From Rhinopithecus roxellana (Eukaryota > Chordata > Mammalia > Primates > Cercopithecidae): a DNA stretch of 64,000 bases. The notes beneath the pieces were generated by a model that had not been told where the DNA came from, ran no database searches, and saw nothing but the letters and a program-made list of their open reading frames with translations. Position 1 is the first letter of the stretch. Each line of letters begins with the position of its first letter. The DNA lies in assembly GCF_007565055.1 (NCBI RefSeq), contig NC_044566.1:92715797-92779796 (forward strand), read 5' to 3'. Of this stretch, positions 1 to 12,787 are shown piece by piece. The position numbers were made by a program, and so were the translations under genes.

Positions 1-2165
1 TGTATTTGATTGTAGCCATCCTTGTGGATGTGAAGTGGTATCTCATTGTGGTTATGACTTACATTTTCCTATCAACTAATGATACAGTGCACCTTTTATG
101 GGCTTATTGGCCATTTCTATATCTTTTTTGAAAATTTTTTTATTCATGTCCTTTGCCCATCTTTTAATTGGATCATTTGTTCTATTATTAAGTTGTAAGA
201 ATTCCCTATACTAGACAAAGGACACTATTAAATATATATGATTTGCAAATATTGTCTCCCATTTTGAGGGATGTCTTTTCACTTTCTTCATCATGTCCTT
301 TAAAGCACAAGTTTTAAATTCTGAAGTGGAATTTATCTAATTTTTCTTTTGTTGCCTGTACTTTTGACATCTTATGTAAGAAATCATTACCTGACCAAAC
401 GGAACGAAGATTAACTCCTATGTTTTCCTCTAAGAATTTTGTTGTATGAGCTCTTACATTTAGGTCTACGATTCTTAAAGTTCATTTTTATGTATGGTGT
501 GAGGAAGGAGACCAACTTCATTCTTTTACATGTGCATATCCAATTGCCCAAGCAGAATTTACTGAAAAGATTAATCTTAACTCATTGAATTTTCTTCCTA
601 CCCTTATTGAACTCAAATGACTGTAAGTACAACAATTTATTTCTGGAGTCTCGATTCTATTCCATTGATCAACATGTCTATCCTTATGCCAGAACCACTT
701 TGTCTTGATTATTGTAGCTCTGTAGTGTTTTGAAATCGGGAAGTAGGAGCCTCTGAACTTTATTCCTCTTTTACAATGCAAAGGCATTTTCATATGAATT
801 TTGGAATCAGATGTCTATTTTTCCAAAAATAATGCAGCTGGGATTTTAGTAAGGATTGTGCTGAATCTGTAGATCAGTTTGGTGATCAATATCAGGTCTT
901 CTGATTCAAAACATAGGGTGTGTTTCATTTAGGTCATCTTTATTTGAACAACATTTTATAGTTTTCAGTGTTCAAGTATTGCATTTCTTTTTAAAAATTT
1001 ATATTTAAGTATTGTATACTTTTTGGTGTTATATAGAGTTGTTTTGTTCATTTCATTTTTGGCTTGTACAAAAACAAAAATTGATATTTGCATATCATTC
1101 TCATATCCTGTATCCTTCCAGGACTCATTAGTTCTAACAGATTTGTTTGTGAATTCCTCAAGATTTTCTACATATAAGATCATGTCATCTGCAAAAAGAG
1201 ATAAGTTGACTTCTCTCCAATCTAGATGCCCTTGTTTTCAGGTGTGGGTTTATTATAGATGCTCCTCATCAGTCTGAGGAAGTTGCCTTCTATTCCAAGT
1301 AGGCTCAGTGTTTTTCATAATGAAAAGCTGTTGGATTTTGTCACTTTTTTTTTTTTTTTTTTTTTTGCATTTGAGATAATCCTGTGGTTTTTGTCTCTTA
1401 TTCTATTAATATGATGTATCGCATTGATTGACTTTTGTATGTTAAACCAAACTTGCATCCCCTACGAGAAACCTCATTTGGTTATGATGTATATCACTGT
1501 ATATGTTCTTGGATTCAGTTTGCCACTATTCGGTTGGGTATTTTTGCATTAATACTTATGAAGGATATCAGCCTTTAGTTTTCGTCTTGCAATGACTTTA
1601 TCTGGTTTTGGAATCATGATAATATTGGTCTTGTAAATTGGGATTTTGGAAGAGTTTGTGAGGATTAGTATTAAGTAATTTTCCTTTAACTGTTTTAACC
1701 AGTGAAGTCATCTGGTCCTGAGTTCTTTCTAAGAAGTTTTGCAATGATTAGTTCAATCTCTTTACTTATAAGTCTATTCGGATTTCCTACTTTCTCTTGA
1801 GAAAGTGTTGGCAGTTGGTATCTTTCTATGAATTTCTCCATTTTATCTAAGTTATCTTGTTTATTGGCAAACAATTGTTCATAGTATTCCCTTATGATCA
1901 TTTGAATTTCTGTAAGGTCAGTAGACATACCCTCTATTATTCCTGATTTTACAATTTGAGTTTTCTTTTTCTTTTGGTCAGCCTATCTATAGGTTTGTCA
2001 TTTCTGTGATCTTTCCAACAAACACATTTTGCTTTTATTGATTTCCTCTATTGTTTTCCAGTATCTATTTCATTTATTTCTACTCCAGTTTTCAGTATTT
2101 TATTCCCTCTGCTTTTGTTTGCTCTATTTTTCCATGTTTCCTAAAATGGAAGATATGGTAATTGA

Positions 2166-2275
2166 TCCTTTCTTTCCTTTTCTCCCTTCCTTCCTCCTTC
2201 CCTTCCTTCCTTCTTTCCTTCCTTCCTTCCCTCCCTCCCTCCCCGCCCCCCTCTTTCTTTCTTTCTTTCTTTGTC
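2166..2275 (+). repeat. Polypyrimidine tract, CCTT/CTTT-rich
   Basis: An almost pure C/T tract of about 110 bp, dominated by CCTT and then CTTT units, sits directly before a minus-strand Alu. It is probably an expanded form of the Alu's own tail, because the opposite strand is poly-purine. Confidence 0.85.
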
Positions 2276-2555
2276 GAGACAGGGTCTTACTCTGTCAGCC
2301 AGGCTGGAGTATAGCGGCATGATCTCGGCTCACTGCTACAGCCCTGACGTCCTGGGCTCAACCAATCCTCCCACTTCAGCCTTCTGAGTAGCTGGGATTA
2401 CAGGTGTGTACACACCCAGTGACATTATTTTATTATTATTATTATTACTATTATTTGTAGAGATGGAGTCTCAAACTTCTGGGCTGAAGTGATCCTCCAG
2501 TCTCAATCTCCTAAAGAATTGCGATTACAGGCATGAGCCACCAAACCCATACCCA
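2276..2555 (-). mobile_element. Old Alu (J-like), antisense
   Basis: Reverse-complement Alu with many substitutions. A (TTA)n stretch at about 2428-2457 occupies the middle A-rich linker. Divergence suggests an AluJ-age element. Confidence 0.85.
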
Positions 2556-2558
2556 GCT

Positions 2559-2862
2559 TTATTTCTTCTTTTATTTTGAGATAGGGTCTCACTCTGCCAC
2601 CCAGGCTGGAGTACAGCAGTACGATCTTGGCTTACTGCAACTTCCGCCTCCCGGGTTCAAGCAATCCCCCAACCTCGGCCTTCCAAGTAGCAGGGACTAC
2701 AGGCATGTGCCACCATGCTCAGCAAATTCTTGTATTTTTTGTAGAGATGGGGTTTCACCATGTTGCCTAGGCTGGTCTCAAACTAGTGGGCTCAAACAAT
2801 CTGCTCACCTCAGCCTCCCAAAGAGCTAGGATTACAAATGTGAGCCACTATGCCTGGCCTCT
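2559..2862 (-). mobile_element. Alu, antisense
   Basis: Dimeric reverse-complement Alu directly after the previous one. It ends 'gtgagccactatgcctggcc'. Confidence 0.9.
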
Positions 2863-3534
2863 TCTTTTTTTAATACATGTGCTTACAGCTCTCAATTTCC
2901 CTCTAAGCACTGCTTTATGTGCAACCCACACGTTTTTAGATGTTGTGTTGTTTATATTAACCACAAAATATTTTCTAGTTTCCTCTGTAAATTTTTAAAT
3001 CTATTGGTTATTTGGTAGTACACTGCTTAATTCCACATATGTATGAACGACCCACATTTTCCTTGTTGTTTTCTAATTTCATTTAATTTGTCAGAAAACA
3101 TATTTTGTATGATTTCAATTCTAGTAAATTTATTGAGGCCTGTTTTATGGCCTAGTAAATGGTATGCTATGGTATGGTAAATATGGTTTAGCCTGGAGAA
3201 TGTTACACAGGCACTTGAGACAGGTATATTCTGCTTTCATTGGAGAGATTATTCTAGAGATTTCTGTTAGGTCTATTTGGTCTATAAGGCGGTCCAACAC
3301 TTTTACTTCCTTGCTGATATTCTGTCTAGTTGTTCTACCCATTTTTCAAAGTGACGTATTGTGGAATTGTCTATTTCTCTCTTTGTCTCAGCTTTGCTTC
3401 ACATTTTTGGGAACTATGTTATTAGGTATATATATATGTTTATACTTGTTATGGCTTTCTGATGGATTGACCCTTTTATCATTATAAAATATCCCCTTGT
3501 CTCTACCAATAATTTTGTCTTGAACAATATTTTG

Positions 3535-3838
3535 TCTTGGCAGCTCATGCCTATAATCCCAGCTACTTGGAAGGCTGAGGCAGAAGGATCACTTGAGTCC
3601 AGGCATTTGAGGTCAGGAGTTCAAGACCAGCCTGGGCAATAAAGGAAAAACTTGCCTCTAAAAAAGATTTTTAAAAATTAGCTGGGTGTGGTGGGTACAT
3701 CTGTAGTCCTAGTTAATTGGGAGGCTAAGGCAGAAGAATCACATGAGCTCAAGAATTAGAAGCAGCAATGAGCTATAATCACACCACTGCATTCTAGCTT
3801 CAGTGACAGAGCAAGACTTTCTCTCTTGAAGAAAAAAA
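3535..3838 (+). mobile_element. Old Alu, sense, rearranged 5' part
   Basis: Sense Alu whose left arm is rearranged: 'cccagctacttggaaggctgaggc' appears where 'cccagcactttgggaggc' is expected. A normal right arm and an A tail follow. Heavily diverged. Confidence 0.8.
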
Positions 3839-3847
3839 AAAATACAA

Positions 3848-4145
3848 AAAAAGTCTGGGTGTGTTGGCTCATACCTAAAATCCCAGCACTTCAGGAGGCT
3901 GAGGTGGGAGGATTACTTGAGCCCAGGAGTTCGAGACTAGCCCGGGTAACATAGCAAGACCTCATCTCTATTTAAAAAAAAAAAATTGCCAAATATTAGG
4001 GCATGCCCTCTAGTCCCAGCTACTCAGGAGGCTGAGGCAGGAGAATCACTTGAGCCCAGGAGTTTGAGCTTGCAGTGACCTATGATGCCACTTCACTCCA
4101 GCCTGGGTGACAGAGCAAGACCCTATCTCAAAACCAAAAAAAAAG
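3848..4145 (+). mobile_element. Alu (J/S), sense
   Basis: Nearly full-length sense Alu with an A-rich tail, placed right behind another sense Alu in the same L1. Confidence 0.87.
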
Positions 4146-4855
4146 AAGGCTATTTTATCTGATATCAGCATTATTGATAATAAAATGGTGATAATAATAT
4201 CACAAATACAATGTCTGTCTGATACTTTTTTCCATCCTTTTACAACTGACCTATTTATGCCTTTGACTCTAAAGTATGTCTCCTGTAAAGCATATGGTTT
4301 GATCATATTTTTAAATCTATTCTGTCAGTATCTGCTCTTGACAAGATTAAGCCATTTGCATTTAATATAATCAATTATCCATCAGGTAGGATTTACATCT
4401 ACCATTTTGCTTTTTACTTTCTATATGTCGTATCTTTTTTCTCCCTCTATTCCTTTATTATTGCCTTGTTTTAAATCAACGTTTCTATTGTCTCATTTTA
4501 ATTCCCTTGATTTTTCTTTTACTAATATTACCATTTTTTAAAGTTATTTTTCTTAGTGGTTATCCTGGGCATTACAATTATCACCTTACCTTTAAACAAT
4601 ATCATTTGTGTTGATGCTAACTTAATTGGAATAGTATATAGAAAATGACGTCCAACATAGCTTCATTTGCTCCACCCTCCTTTGTCTTCTAATTGTCATA
4701 CAAATTACCCTGTGTACATGGTGTGCCCAACAACACAATAATTTACAATTATTACATTACACAGTCACCTTTTAAATCAGAAAAGGAAAAAAAACTTACA
4801 AAGTAAATAACACATTTATTTTGTGTTTACCAATGTAGTTCTCTTAACCAGTGCT

Positions 4856-5174
4856 TTTTTTTTTTTTTTTTTTTTTTTTGTGGAGACAGTCTTGCTCTAT
4901 CACCCTGGTTGGAGTGCAGTGGCATGATCTCGGCTCACTGCAACCTCTACCTCCTGGGTTTAAGCGATTCTCGTGCCTCAGCCTCCCAAGTAGCTGGGAT
5001 TACAGGGATGCACTACCATGCCTGGCTAATTTTTTTGTGTGTTTTGTTTTTTTAGTAGAGATGGGGTTTCACCATGTTTGCCAGGCTGGTCTCGAACTCC
5101 TGACCTCAGATGATCCACCCACCTTGGCATCCCAAAGGGCTGGGATAACAGGCGTGAGCCACCATGCCCAGCCT
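4856..5174 (-). mobile_element. AluS-like, antisense, with target duplication
   Basis: Full-length reverse Alu starting with a T run. 'accagtgct' at 4847-4855 is repeated at 5175-5183 and marks the insertion site within the L1. Confidence 0.93.
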
Positions 5175-5902
5175 ACCAGTGCTCTTAATAACTTCATGTG
5201 TATTTAAGTTACTGTTCAGTATCCTTTCACTCCAGTCTTAAGAACTTCCTTTTGTATTTATTGTAGTGCAGGTCTTACAAATTCTCTCAGGTTTTGTTTA
5301 CCTGGGAATGTTATCATGTCATTTGAAAGGGCAGTTTTGTTACCCATAAGACTTTTGGTTGGCATTTTTCCCCGAGCACTTTATGTATAAAATCCCTTTC
5401 TCTTCTAGCTTTCATGGTATCTGATGAAAAGTGAGCTCCTAGTCTTGTGGAGGATCCTTTTACGTGATGAATCATTTTACTCTTGCTGTTTCCGAGATTC
5501 TTTTTGGTTTTTGACAGTTTGACTATGATATGTGCAGGTGTGGATTTCTTTGAGTTTATTCTACTTGGAGTTTATGAAGCTTCCTGAATGGGCAGGAAAT
5601 TTAAGGAATTTTGACCACTATTTCTTTAGATACTGTTTTTGTTTCTTTCTCCTTTTCTTCTGGGACTCCCAGTACACGCATGTTAGTACACTGATTGTGT
5701 ACCATAAATCTCTGAGGCTCTTGGGGTTTGGTGGTGGTGTTTTTCCATTTTTCTTTCTGTTCTTCACACTGGATGATCTTAATCAACTTATCTTCAAATC
5801 TGCAGATTGTTTCTTCTGCTAGCTCAAATCTACTGTTGAGTCCATCTAATGTATTTTTTCATTTTAGGTATTGTACTTCTCATCTCAAAAATTTTTATTT
5901 GC

Positions 5903-6184
5903 GGCTGGGAGCTGTGGCTCAAGCCTGTAATCCCAGCACTTTGGGAGGCCGAGACGGGCGGATCACGAGGTCAGGAGATCGAGACCATCCTGGCGAACAT
6001 GGTGAAACCCCGTCTCTACTAAAAAATACAAAAAACTAGCTGGGCGAGGTGACGGGCGCCTGTAGTCCCAGCTACTCGGGAGGCTGAGGCAGGAGAATGG
6101 CATGAACCCGGGAGGCGGAGCTTGCAGTGAGCGGAGATCCGGCCACTGCACTACTCCAGCCTGGGTGACAGAGCCAGACTCCAT

Positions 6185-6210
<26 letters not shown>
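5903..6210 (+). mobile_element. AluYR-like (Old World monkey lineage), sense
   Basis: Young sense Alu with 'ctcaagcctg', 'ccgagacggg', A6 'tacaaaaaactag' and 'gatccggccac'. It has a long A tail. The flanks at 5887-5902 and about 6208-6223 match as a 15-16 bp duplication with one base difference. Confidence 0.92.
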
Positions 6211-6215
<5 letters not shown>

Positions 6216-6660
6216 TTTTTTGCAATTTTATCATTTCTCTCTATTGATACTGTGTTTAGTGAAACATCATTGCCATACTGTCCTTTATTTCTTCATTCCT
6301 CATTTCCTTTAGTTCTTGAATGTATTTACAACAGGTTTTTTAAGGTTGCTGTGTAGTAAGTCCAAAATTTAGGCTCTCCCCTGGACATTTCTATTGGCTT
6401 ATTTTTATCCTGTGAATGAGCCACACTTTCATGTTTCATTACATATCTTATAACTCTTTGTTGAAAACTGACATCTTAGATAAAATTATGTGGAAAATCT
6501 GGAAATGAGATTCCTTCCCCTTCCTCAGGACAACAATCCGGACTTTTCCCCTTTGATATTCTTCAGAATAGTTAACTATCTGCTCCATGTCTATCTATCC
6601 CATTTGATGTTACAGTTCCTAAAGGTCAAAGACTGTTTCATTATTATTGTAAGCACATGC

Positions 6661-6963
6661 TTTTATTATTATTATTATTTTGAGACAGAGTCTCAATCTG
6701 TCACTCAGGCTGGAGAGCAATGGCACGATCTCGGCTCACAGCAAGCTCCGCCTCCCAGATTCATGCCATTCTCCTGTCTCAGCCTCCCAATTAGCTAGGA
6801 CTACAGGCACCCACCACCATGTCTGGCTAATTTTTTTGTATTTTTAGTAGAGACGGGGTTTCACCGTGTTAGCTAGGATGGTCTCGATCTCTTGACCTCG
6901 TGATCCGCCCACCTCGGCCTCCCAAAGTGCTGGGATTACAGGTGTGAGCCACCACGCCCAGCC
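6661..6963 (-). mobile_element. AluY/S, antisense, with target duplication
   Basis: Full-length reverse Alu. 'agcacatgc' at 6652-6660 is repeated at 6964-6972. The A-rich tail has become (TTA)n. Confidence 0.94.
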
Positions 6964-7815
6964 AGCACATGCAGCTTATCACATGGAGTACTATTTGTTA
7001 TTTTTGGAATGATCTGATAACTTTAACTCTGGAGGTAAAAATTTATCATCATTAAAATATATATTGAGAAACTTACTGAAAGAAGGTGATGTTTGTGGAT
7101 GATCAGAACACTGGTCATCTAGACTAATGTTACCTACCCTCAGGGCCACTAGTTGCATATGAATACTCAACATTTCTAAATAGTCTGATACACTGTAAGA
7201 AACCAGAATTTCCAAAGAAAACAAAAATCAAGAATAAGATAATAAACACACATACATTTACTGTAAAAAAGAACTTATTAAAAGATGGTTTAAAAGAAAA
7301 GAACAGGTAGCTTAAATCAGTGTTTACCCTGTAGATTAACATGAAAGCTTTGGTGATTGTATAATGGAATATAAGGACATTGAAACAGCTAGTACACTGA
7401 CAATACCCTTTAAAACAACAATGCTTTCAAACAACATGGTTTGCTAGTGTGTGCTCTACCTTGTCTTACACATTTCTTAGTATTTTCCAAATATCACAGG
7501 ATTTATTCACAGAACAAATTTAATTGAACGTATTATTGGGGATAAGGCTGAAAAGATGACTAGGTAGCTCCGTAAAGGGAAACTGAGGTCTATCCAATTC
7601 AAGTCAAATAATCACTATCTAAACATATGCATTTTTATCTTCACTAATCTATTACTATTAAATTATTTATTTTAAGGAAAAGGTAGTTCTAAAGTAAACT
7701 GATGAAGAGATGTTAAAGCACATAATGCCCACACTGGTCTCCTAGAAAAGATGCCTAATCTCACTCTAGTACATCTCGTTACTTCACCCATTGCCACATG
7801 CATAAATCATTATGG

Positions 7816-7927
7816 TCTTCATATATACAAATATAGAAAAAAGCATTATACTGAAAAATCAAGTAACCAAATCTTCATATATACAAACAGAGAAAAAAGC
7901 ATTATACTGAAAAATCAAGTAATGGGT
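7816..7927 (+). repeat. Two-copy tandem duplication, 56-bp unit
   Basis: Copy one runs 7816-7871 and copy two 7872-7927. Both start 'tcttcatatatacaaa' and share 'gcattatactgaaaaatc'. Only two mismatches are seen in the first 51 bases, so the duplication looks recent. Confidence 0.9.
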
Positions 7928-8334
7928 TCAAAAGATATATTTTCCCATTTGCACCAAATCTATTCCTGTTTTAAGTTTTATACTTATCTCACTGACAATC
8001 TCTAAATGACTTTTAAATCCTTTTTTGGAACAAGGCTGAACACAAATATTCTAATATATACAAATATTCCTCCATTATCTACAGAAAATTGCCTTACACA
8101 GATCAGCTAACTTGGGTTTTTAATAATAATCTTTGTATTATGTAAATTAATCTTCTGACATTTTACTATAAATGCACTGATGGTGCTGATTTAGTTTCAA
8201 TTCAAAAATCAAGGATTTCATTATCCTATAAAACATATCCAGAGTTCAAAGTATTTAAGGGGGGTTAAACAAAATGCAAACATTTAATGCAACATTAAGC
8301 ATGTGAAATAAAAACTTGATTGCCTAAAGAAAGC

Positions 8335-8700
8335 ATGCTATGCTGTTACCCTGGTGACAGGTTAAAAAAGGGACTGTAAGCTGAATAGCTGTATGATATG
8401 AAATTAAAATGTTTCACATTGAACAATCCAAAATGAATTGGGAAAGGTTAGAGTAAAGGAGAGAGAAATCAATTCTCGAATGGCAATGGTGAATGGGAAA
8501 GAAGTATGAATAGGATTTGCCAGTGGGGTGCAACAGCTGCCAAATATCCTGCAGCCAAAGAATTACAATAATACTGATGAAGTGTGCAAGAGCTTCTGGA
8601 ATCATTGCAGGGAACAGAGAAATTCTCTGGCAATAATCAGGCTATTCTGTCTTCCACTCAGCTCATACAGTAGGATCAAAATAAAAATATTTTACAATAT
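8335..8700. promoter_or_regulatory. Candidate conserved noncoding element / enhancer
   Basis: Repeat-free block with dense factor-like sites. 'gttaccctggtgac' at 8345-8358 is an imperfect palindrome like an RFX X-box. An E-box (CAGCTG) lies in 'gcaacagctgcc', and homeodomain-type 'caataat' and 'gaattac' sites follow. No reading frame of interest. Conservation cannot be tested here, so this is inference. Confidence 0.35.
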
Positions 8701-9766
8701 AATAGTTAGCAAAAATATGTAAATATGCTTTCTTATCCACCAAGTATCTTGTACTTAATCTCACATAGATTTCTAAACCGTCTTAAACACAGTCATATTA
8801 AGTAACTGAAAATATCGTAACAGACATAGTAAAAAGTGAGGCAAGCCTAAATGATAATGATTGAGTTAATGTTTTATCTCATCTTATTGCTTTTAGGGGA
8901 TTTATTTGCTCAAATGAAAGTAGATATTTCCAAAGACAAAGAGTGTATACATACGTTTGTAAATATATACTTAAAGTGCTATTTTTTTATTGTATAGTCA
9001 GGTATCACATCACCTTCATTGTCACAGTGAAGTGGCTTATTTGAGAGTATGAAACGAGTTATGATAAGTTTTATTTTCATTGATGTATAAATGTGTTATA
9101 ATTTCACATGTTCTTTTAATTCAGAAGACATTTTAGCAAAAGAGCCAATATGCACCTGTTCAACAATATTTGCTTTTCCTTGGGAATTATTTTCACATGG
9201 TTACTTTTTTCTGTGTTTCTCTCCCCACTCATCTTTTAGTGGTTAAGATCATATTTCAAAAACCTTAAATTTTTATCATCTAATTGAAAAATTTAATAAC
9301 AGGTGAATAAATTCTGTATCCGAAACCAGGAAAGGCCAAGAAAAATAAACAGATAATTGTCTCTGCTAGGCAGAAATCACTAAAAAATCAATTCTCCATT
9401 TTATCAGGAAGCCAGATGAGGAAAGATAATACAATACAAATGCAGACACAATGACTGCACATACAGAGAACCCAAGTGAAAGTAATTTCCCGTTATGCTA
9501 CTGTGGCTGAAAGAGTTAAGCTGACACCAGGCTGTGTAACCAGTCACGATACTTGATATGTTCTAGTAAGCCTGAGCACAAAGTACACTGATTCCATGCA
9601 GCCAAAGTCATCCTCCACAAAAGTGAGTGCTTTATTTTAACTTTTCAGGCTGAAGTATTTCCATCAATATTATAGGCCATAGTGAAGTTGTTTCTTTTTC
9701 TGAGTCTTTAACCCCTGCTCAAATACCAAGAGAGAAATTATGAGGATAAAGTAGAAACCAGAAAGT

Positions 9767-10088
9767 GGCCAGGCACGGTGGCTCATGTCTGTAATCTCAG
9801 CACTTTGGAAGGCCAAAGCAGGTGGATGACCTGAGGTCAGGATTTTGAGACCAGCCTGGCCAACATGGCAAAACCCGGTCTCTACTAAAATTACAAAAAT
9901 TAGCCAGGCGTGGTGGTGCGTGCTTGTAATCCCAGCTACCTGGGATTTGCTTGAGCCCAGGGGGCAGAGGCTGTACTGAGCCAAGATCACGCCACTGCAT
10001 GCCAACCTGGATGACAGAGCAAGACTGCCTCGGAAAAAAAAAAAAAAAAAAAAAGAAAGAAAGAAAAGAAAAGAAAGGAAAAGAAAAA
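9767..10088 (+). mobile_element. Alu, sense, with target duplication
   Basis: Sense Alu missing part of the right arm ('ctacctgggatttgcttgagcc'). Its tail has evolved into GAAA/GAAAA repeats. 'agaaaccagaaagt' at 9753-9766 is repeated at 10089-10102. Confidence 0.94.
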
Positions 10089-10124
10089 AGAAACCAGAAA
10101 GTAAAACCTGTGACTTCATGCAAT

Positions 10125-10335
10125 TCAAATAGCATCAGAGCTGAAAAAGGCTTCAGTAATCATCCAATTCAACACTGCCATTTTTCAGAAGAGAAAACTG
10201 AGTTAAAAGCTGAATCATTGTGCACAAGGGCCTGTGGAACCTGGAAACATGGCAGTGGGGCTGGGTCCAGATCCTGACTCCTGACGCCTCGCTTAGCGCT
10301 TGTCCCATCCACTGCACCATGCCAACTGCTCTAAC
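10125..10335 (-). mobile_element. MIR SINE, antisense
   Basis: The text runs 'cagaagagaaaactgag', then 'tccagatcctgactcc' and 'tccactgcaccatgcc'. This is the order of a reverse-complement MIR-family element. Confidence 0.65.
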
Positions 10336-10814
10336 AATTCAGTGTCATATGAGGGAGCCAAAAGAACCAAAGGTGACTCTAATTTTCCCAACCTGAATCA
10401 CTGAAAAGAGGAAATGCCATAAGGGCCATACAGAATTCAGTGTATGCATTTTCGGTATTTAAGGGATGTGGAGTACACATCTCACCCTGCAATGTCAGTG
10501 ACCACTAGAGTATAACATGACCTAATGTAAATTCATTCTCTGGATTTGTCGGTTCTATCAGAGAAAGATTTTCCATCATATGTTAAATTGTTAAAAGATA
10601 TTAACATTGTATAGTCTTTGAAAACCACTTTTTCAAAGAATATTTAACATGGGAAACTGATGACAGCGTAATAATGCATTTTTTAAAAGGACATCCTTTT
10701 AAAAGAATGGCCCATTTTCTGGTAGAATCAAAATAAGACCAGACTATGTGTATACACAAAAAAAGGTCAGTCCTCAAAAGGGATGCTGGGATTTATAATC
10801 TCCAGTTTCTCCCT
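10336..10814. other. Unique intronic sequence
   Basis: No exon, RNA gene or recognisable repeat seen. Confidence 0.6.
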
Positions 10815-11410
10815 CCCACTCTTTCTTGAACCCCCACCAATCCGAAGTTAAGCCCCACTTTCCATGTGCCTCCCCTAAAACTGCTCTAGTCAGGTCTCCT
10901 GTGACGTCCACATTGTTCAAAGGTCAATGGTCATTCTCCATCCCATCTGACACACTGCAGTTGAACACTCCTTTCTCCCTGCTGCCCTTTCTTCATTTGG
11001 CTCCCTGAACTCCACCCAGGCCTAGTTTTCCACCTATCTCCTTCTCAAGTCTCCTTTGTTGAAACCTCCTCATCTTTCTAGCTTTCTCATATTGAAGAGT
11101 CTCAGGGCTCAGGCTTAGGACCCTACCCTTTCTGGCATCAGCTTCCCCTTTTACTCCAGTTGACTAACTGCAACACTGCAGCCAGGAAGATCTTGTGAAT
11201 ACACATGTTGCTCATACTCTTCATTGCTCAAAACCTTGCAATGGCTCCCCACTTCACTCAAAGTTAAGAGCAGGAATCCTTGATGGTAGCCCATCTGACG
11301 CAACTCCATTTCCTACTATTCGACAGCTTGCTTACTCCTCTCCAGCTGCATTCAGCAGACTAACATACTAAGCCTCATCCTTCATATCTTCTGAACCTCT
11401 TAATTCTACA
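10815..11410 (+). mobile_element. LINE-2 fragment, sense
   Basis: The order of phrases matches an L2 reverse-transcriptase region and then the 3' part: 'ctttcttcatttggctccctg', 'agggctcaggcttaggaccc', 'caatggctccccacttcac', 'ctcctctccagctgcattc'. It is decayed and has no open frame. Confidence 0.75.
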
Positions 11411-11524
11411 TGAGATGAAAACTGTATCGGTTTCAATCAGGGTTTCTGTTATCCATACCCAAACATCCCCAGTGACTCAGGAGGTAATATAACTGCCACT
11501 CTAGAAACAAGAGAAAAGTTACTA

Positions 11525-11676
11525 TAATGGGGCACACCTATAGTCCCAGCTACTCAGAAGGCTGAGGTGGGAGGAATGCTTGAGCCCAGGAGGTTGGGGC
11601 TGCAATCAGCTATGTTCACACCTGGGCAACATAATAAGACTCTGTCTCTAATTAAAAAAAAAAAAAAAAAAAAAGC
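11525..11676 (+). mobile_element. Partial Alu, sense
   Basis: About 150 bp corresponding to an Alu right half ('cacctatagtcccagctactc' to 'ctctgtctctaatt'), with a 20-base A tail. Part before the last 'cctgggcaac' is deleted. Confidence 0.8.
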
Positions 11677-12415
11677 AGGGATATGCAAGTCAATAAATGG
11701 AACTGATTCTACTGGTTACCCATACGAAAAAATAAAATCAGATCTCAATCTCCTATCATCACACATAATAAATTTGAAATATGAAATACCAGTGTAATAA
11801 AGGAAACTTCTAAAAGACCAGAAATAAAAATATAAGTAAATAATTTACAAAATCTTAGGTAGAAAATATTGCTTTTTAAGCATAAAAGCAAAATAAAAAC
11901 CCACAAAGAAATACATTTATTAAATAACATTAAAAACAAACTTTAATGGTGTCCTATTTACTGGAATATAACATAAAACATCTCATTATTTACTTCACTG
12001 AAGAAAACTAGACTCCGACTTTTTCTTTCTTGTCATATATATGTATAGCTATTGTATAAAGAAGTAAAAAATACGGCGTCTTATTCTTGATGGTTTCCTT
12101 TTGGTTTATTCATAATACATTTACTTAGTTGTGTACTACAATATATTATAGATTCTTTTTTATTTCTTTATAACAATGAGGTAAAGAATCTGGGTGTTGC
12201 AACATAATTATACAATAACAATGATTCTCATATGAAAAAGCCAGAATATAGATTACTCTCATTTTATAGGTAAGCTTAAAGTAAAATACACACCTAAGCT
12301 CACATTACTAACAAGTGGTAGAGTTATGACTAAAATCTAGACTTATAACTCTAAATTCTAGTTTTGCCACCATATCACAAAATGTACAAAATGTATTTAC
12401 ATGTTTATATATATT
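11677..12415. other. Unique AT-rich intronic sequence
   Basis: No exon, RNA gene or confident repeat seen. Confidence 0.6.
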
Positions 12416-12787
12416 ATATGGTTTGGTTCCACGTTCCCACCCAAATCTCATGTTGAATTGTAAGTCCCAGTGTTGGGGGAGGAAACTGGTGGGAAGTGAT
12501 TGGATAATGGGGGCAGATTTCCCGCTTGCTGTTTTCGTGATAGCAAGTGAGCTCTCACAGAAAGATCTAGTTGTTTGAAAGTAGGCAGCACCTCCCCCTT
12601 TGTGCTCTCTCTCTCCTGCCACCCATGTGAAGATGTGCCTGCTTTTCCTTCACCTTCTGCCATGACTGTAAGTTTCCTGAGGCCTCCCCAGCCATGTGGG
12701 ACCATGAGTCAATTAAACCTCTTTTCTTTATAAACTACCCAGTCTCAGGTATGCCTTTATAGGTATGTAAGAATGGACTAATACAAC
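12416..12787 (+). mobile_element. MaLR solo LTR (THE1/MST type)
   Basis: The element begins 'atatggtttggttcc' and proceeds through 'cccacccaaatctcatgttg', 'caattaaacctcttttc' and 'ctacccagtctcaggtatg' to 'gaatggactaataca'. This is the whole layout of a THE1/MST LTR. No internal MaLR sequence follows, so it is a solo LTR. About 370 bp. Confidence 0.88.

Larger units (their letters stand above)
1..6660 (-). mobile_element. Old antisense LINE-1 (L1M-type), broken by Alus
   Basis: Pieces at 1-2165, 2862-3534, 4141-4855, 5175-5902 and 6211-6660 read as successive, ever more 5' parts of one L1 on the minus strand. At 1695-1928 the minus strand still encodes recognisable ORF2 reverse-transcriptase-region text (EIQMIIREYYEQLFANKQ). 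Around 4160-4380 and 5230-5880 the typical antisense ORF2/ORF1 phrases are visible. Stops and frameshifts are frequent, so the element is dead. The exact subfamily is not assigned. Confidence 0.85.
6973..9752. other. Unique intronic sequence of PCCA
   Basis: No exon, RNA gene or clear transposon is seen. The stretch is AT-rich, holds a 56-bp tandem duplication at 7816 and an apparently constrained block at 8335-8700, both listed separately. Confidence 0.7.

Noticed and set aside
4851..5207. Open frames of 60-150 codons such as SVTQAGVQWHDLGSLQPLPP
   Set aside because: This phrase is the standard translation of an antisense Alu. Such frames recur in nearly every Alu here and are not genes.
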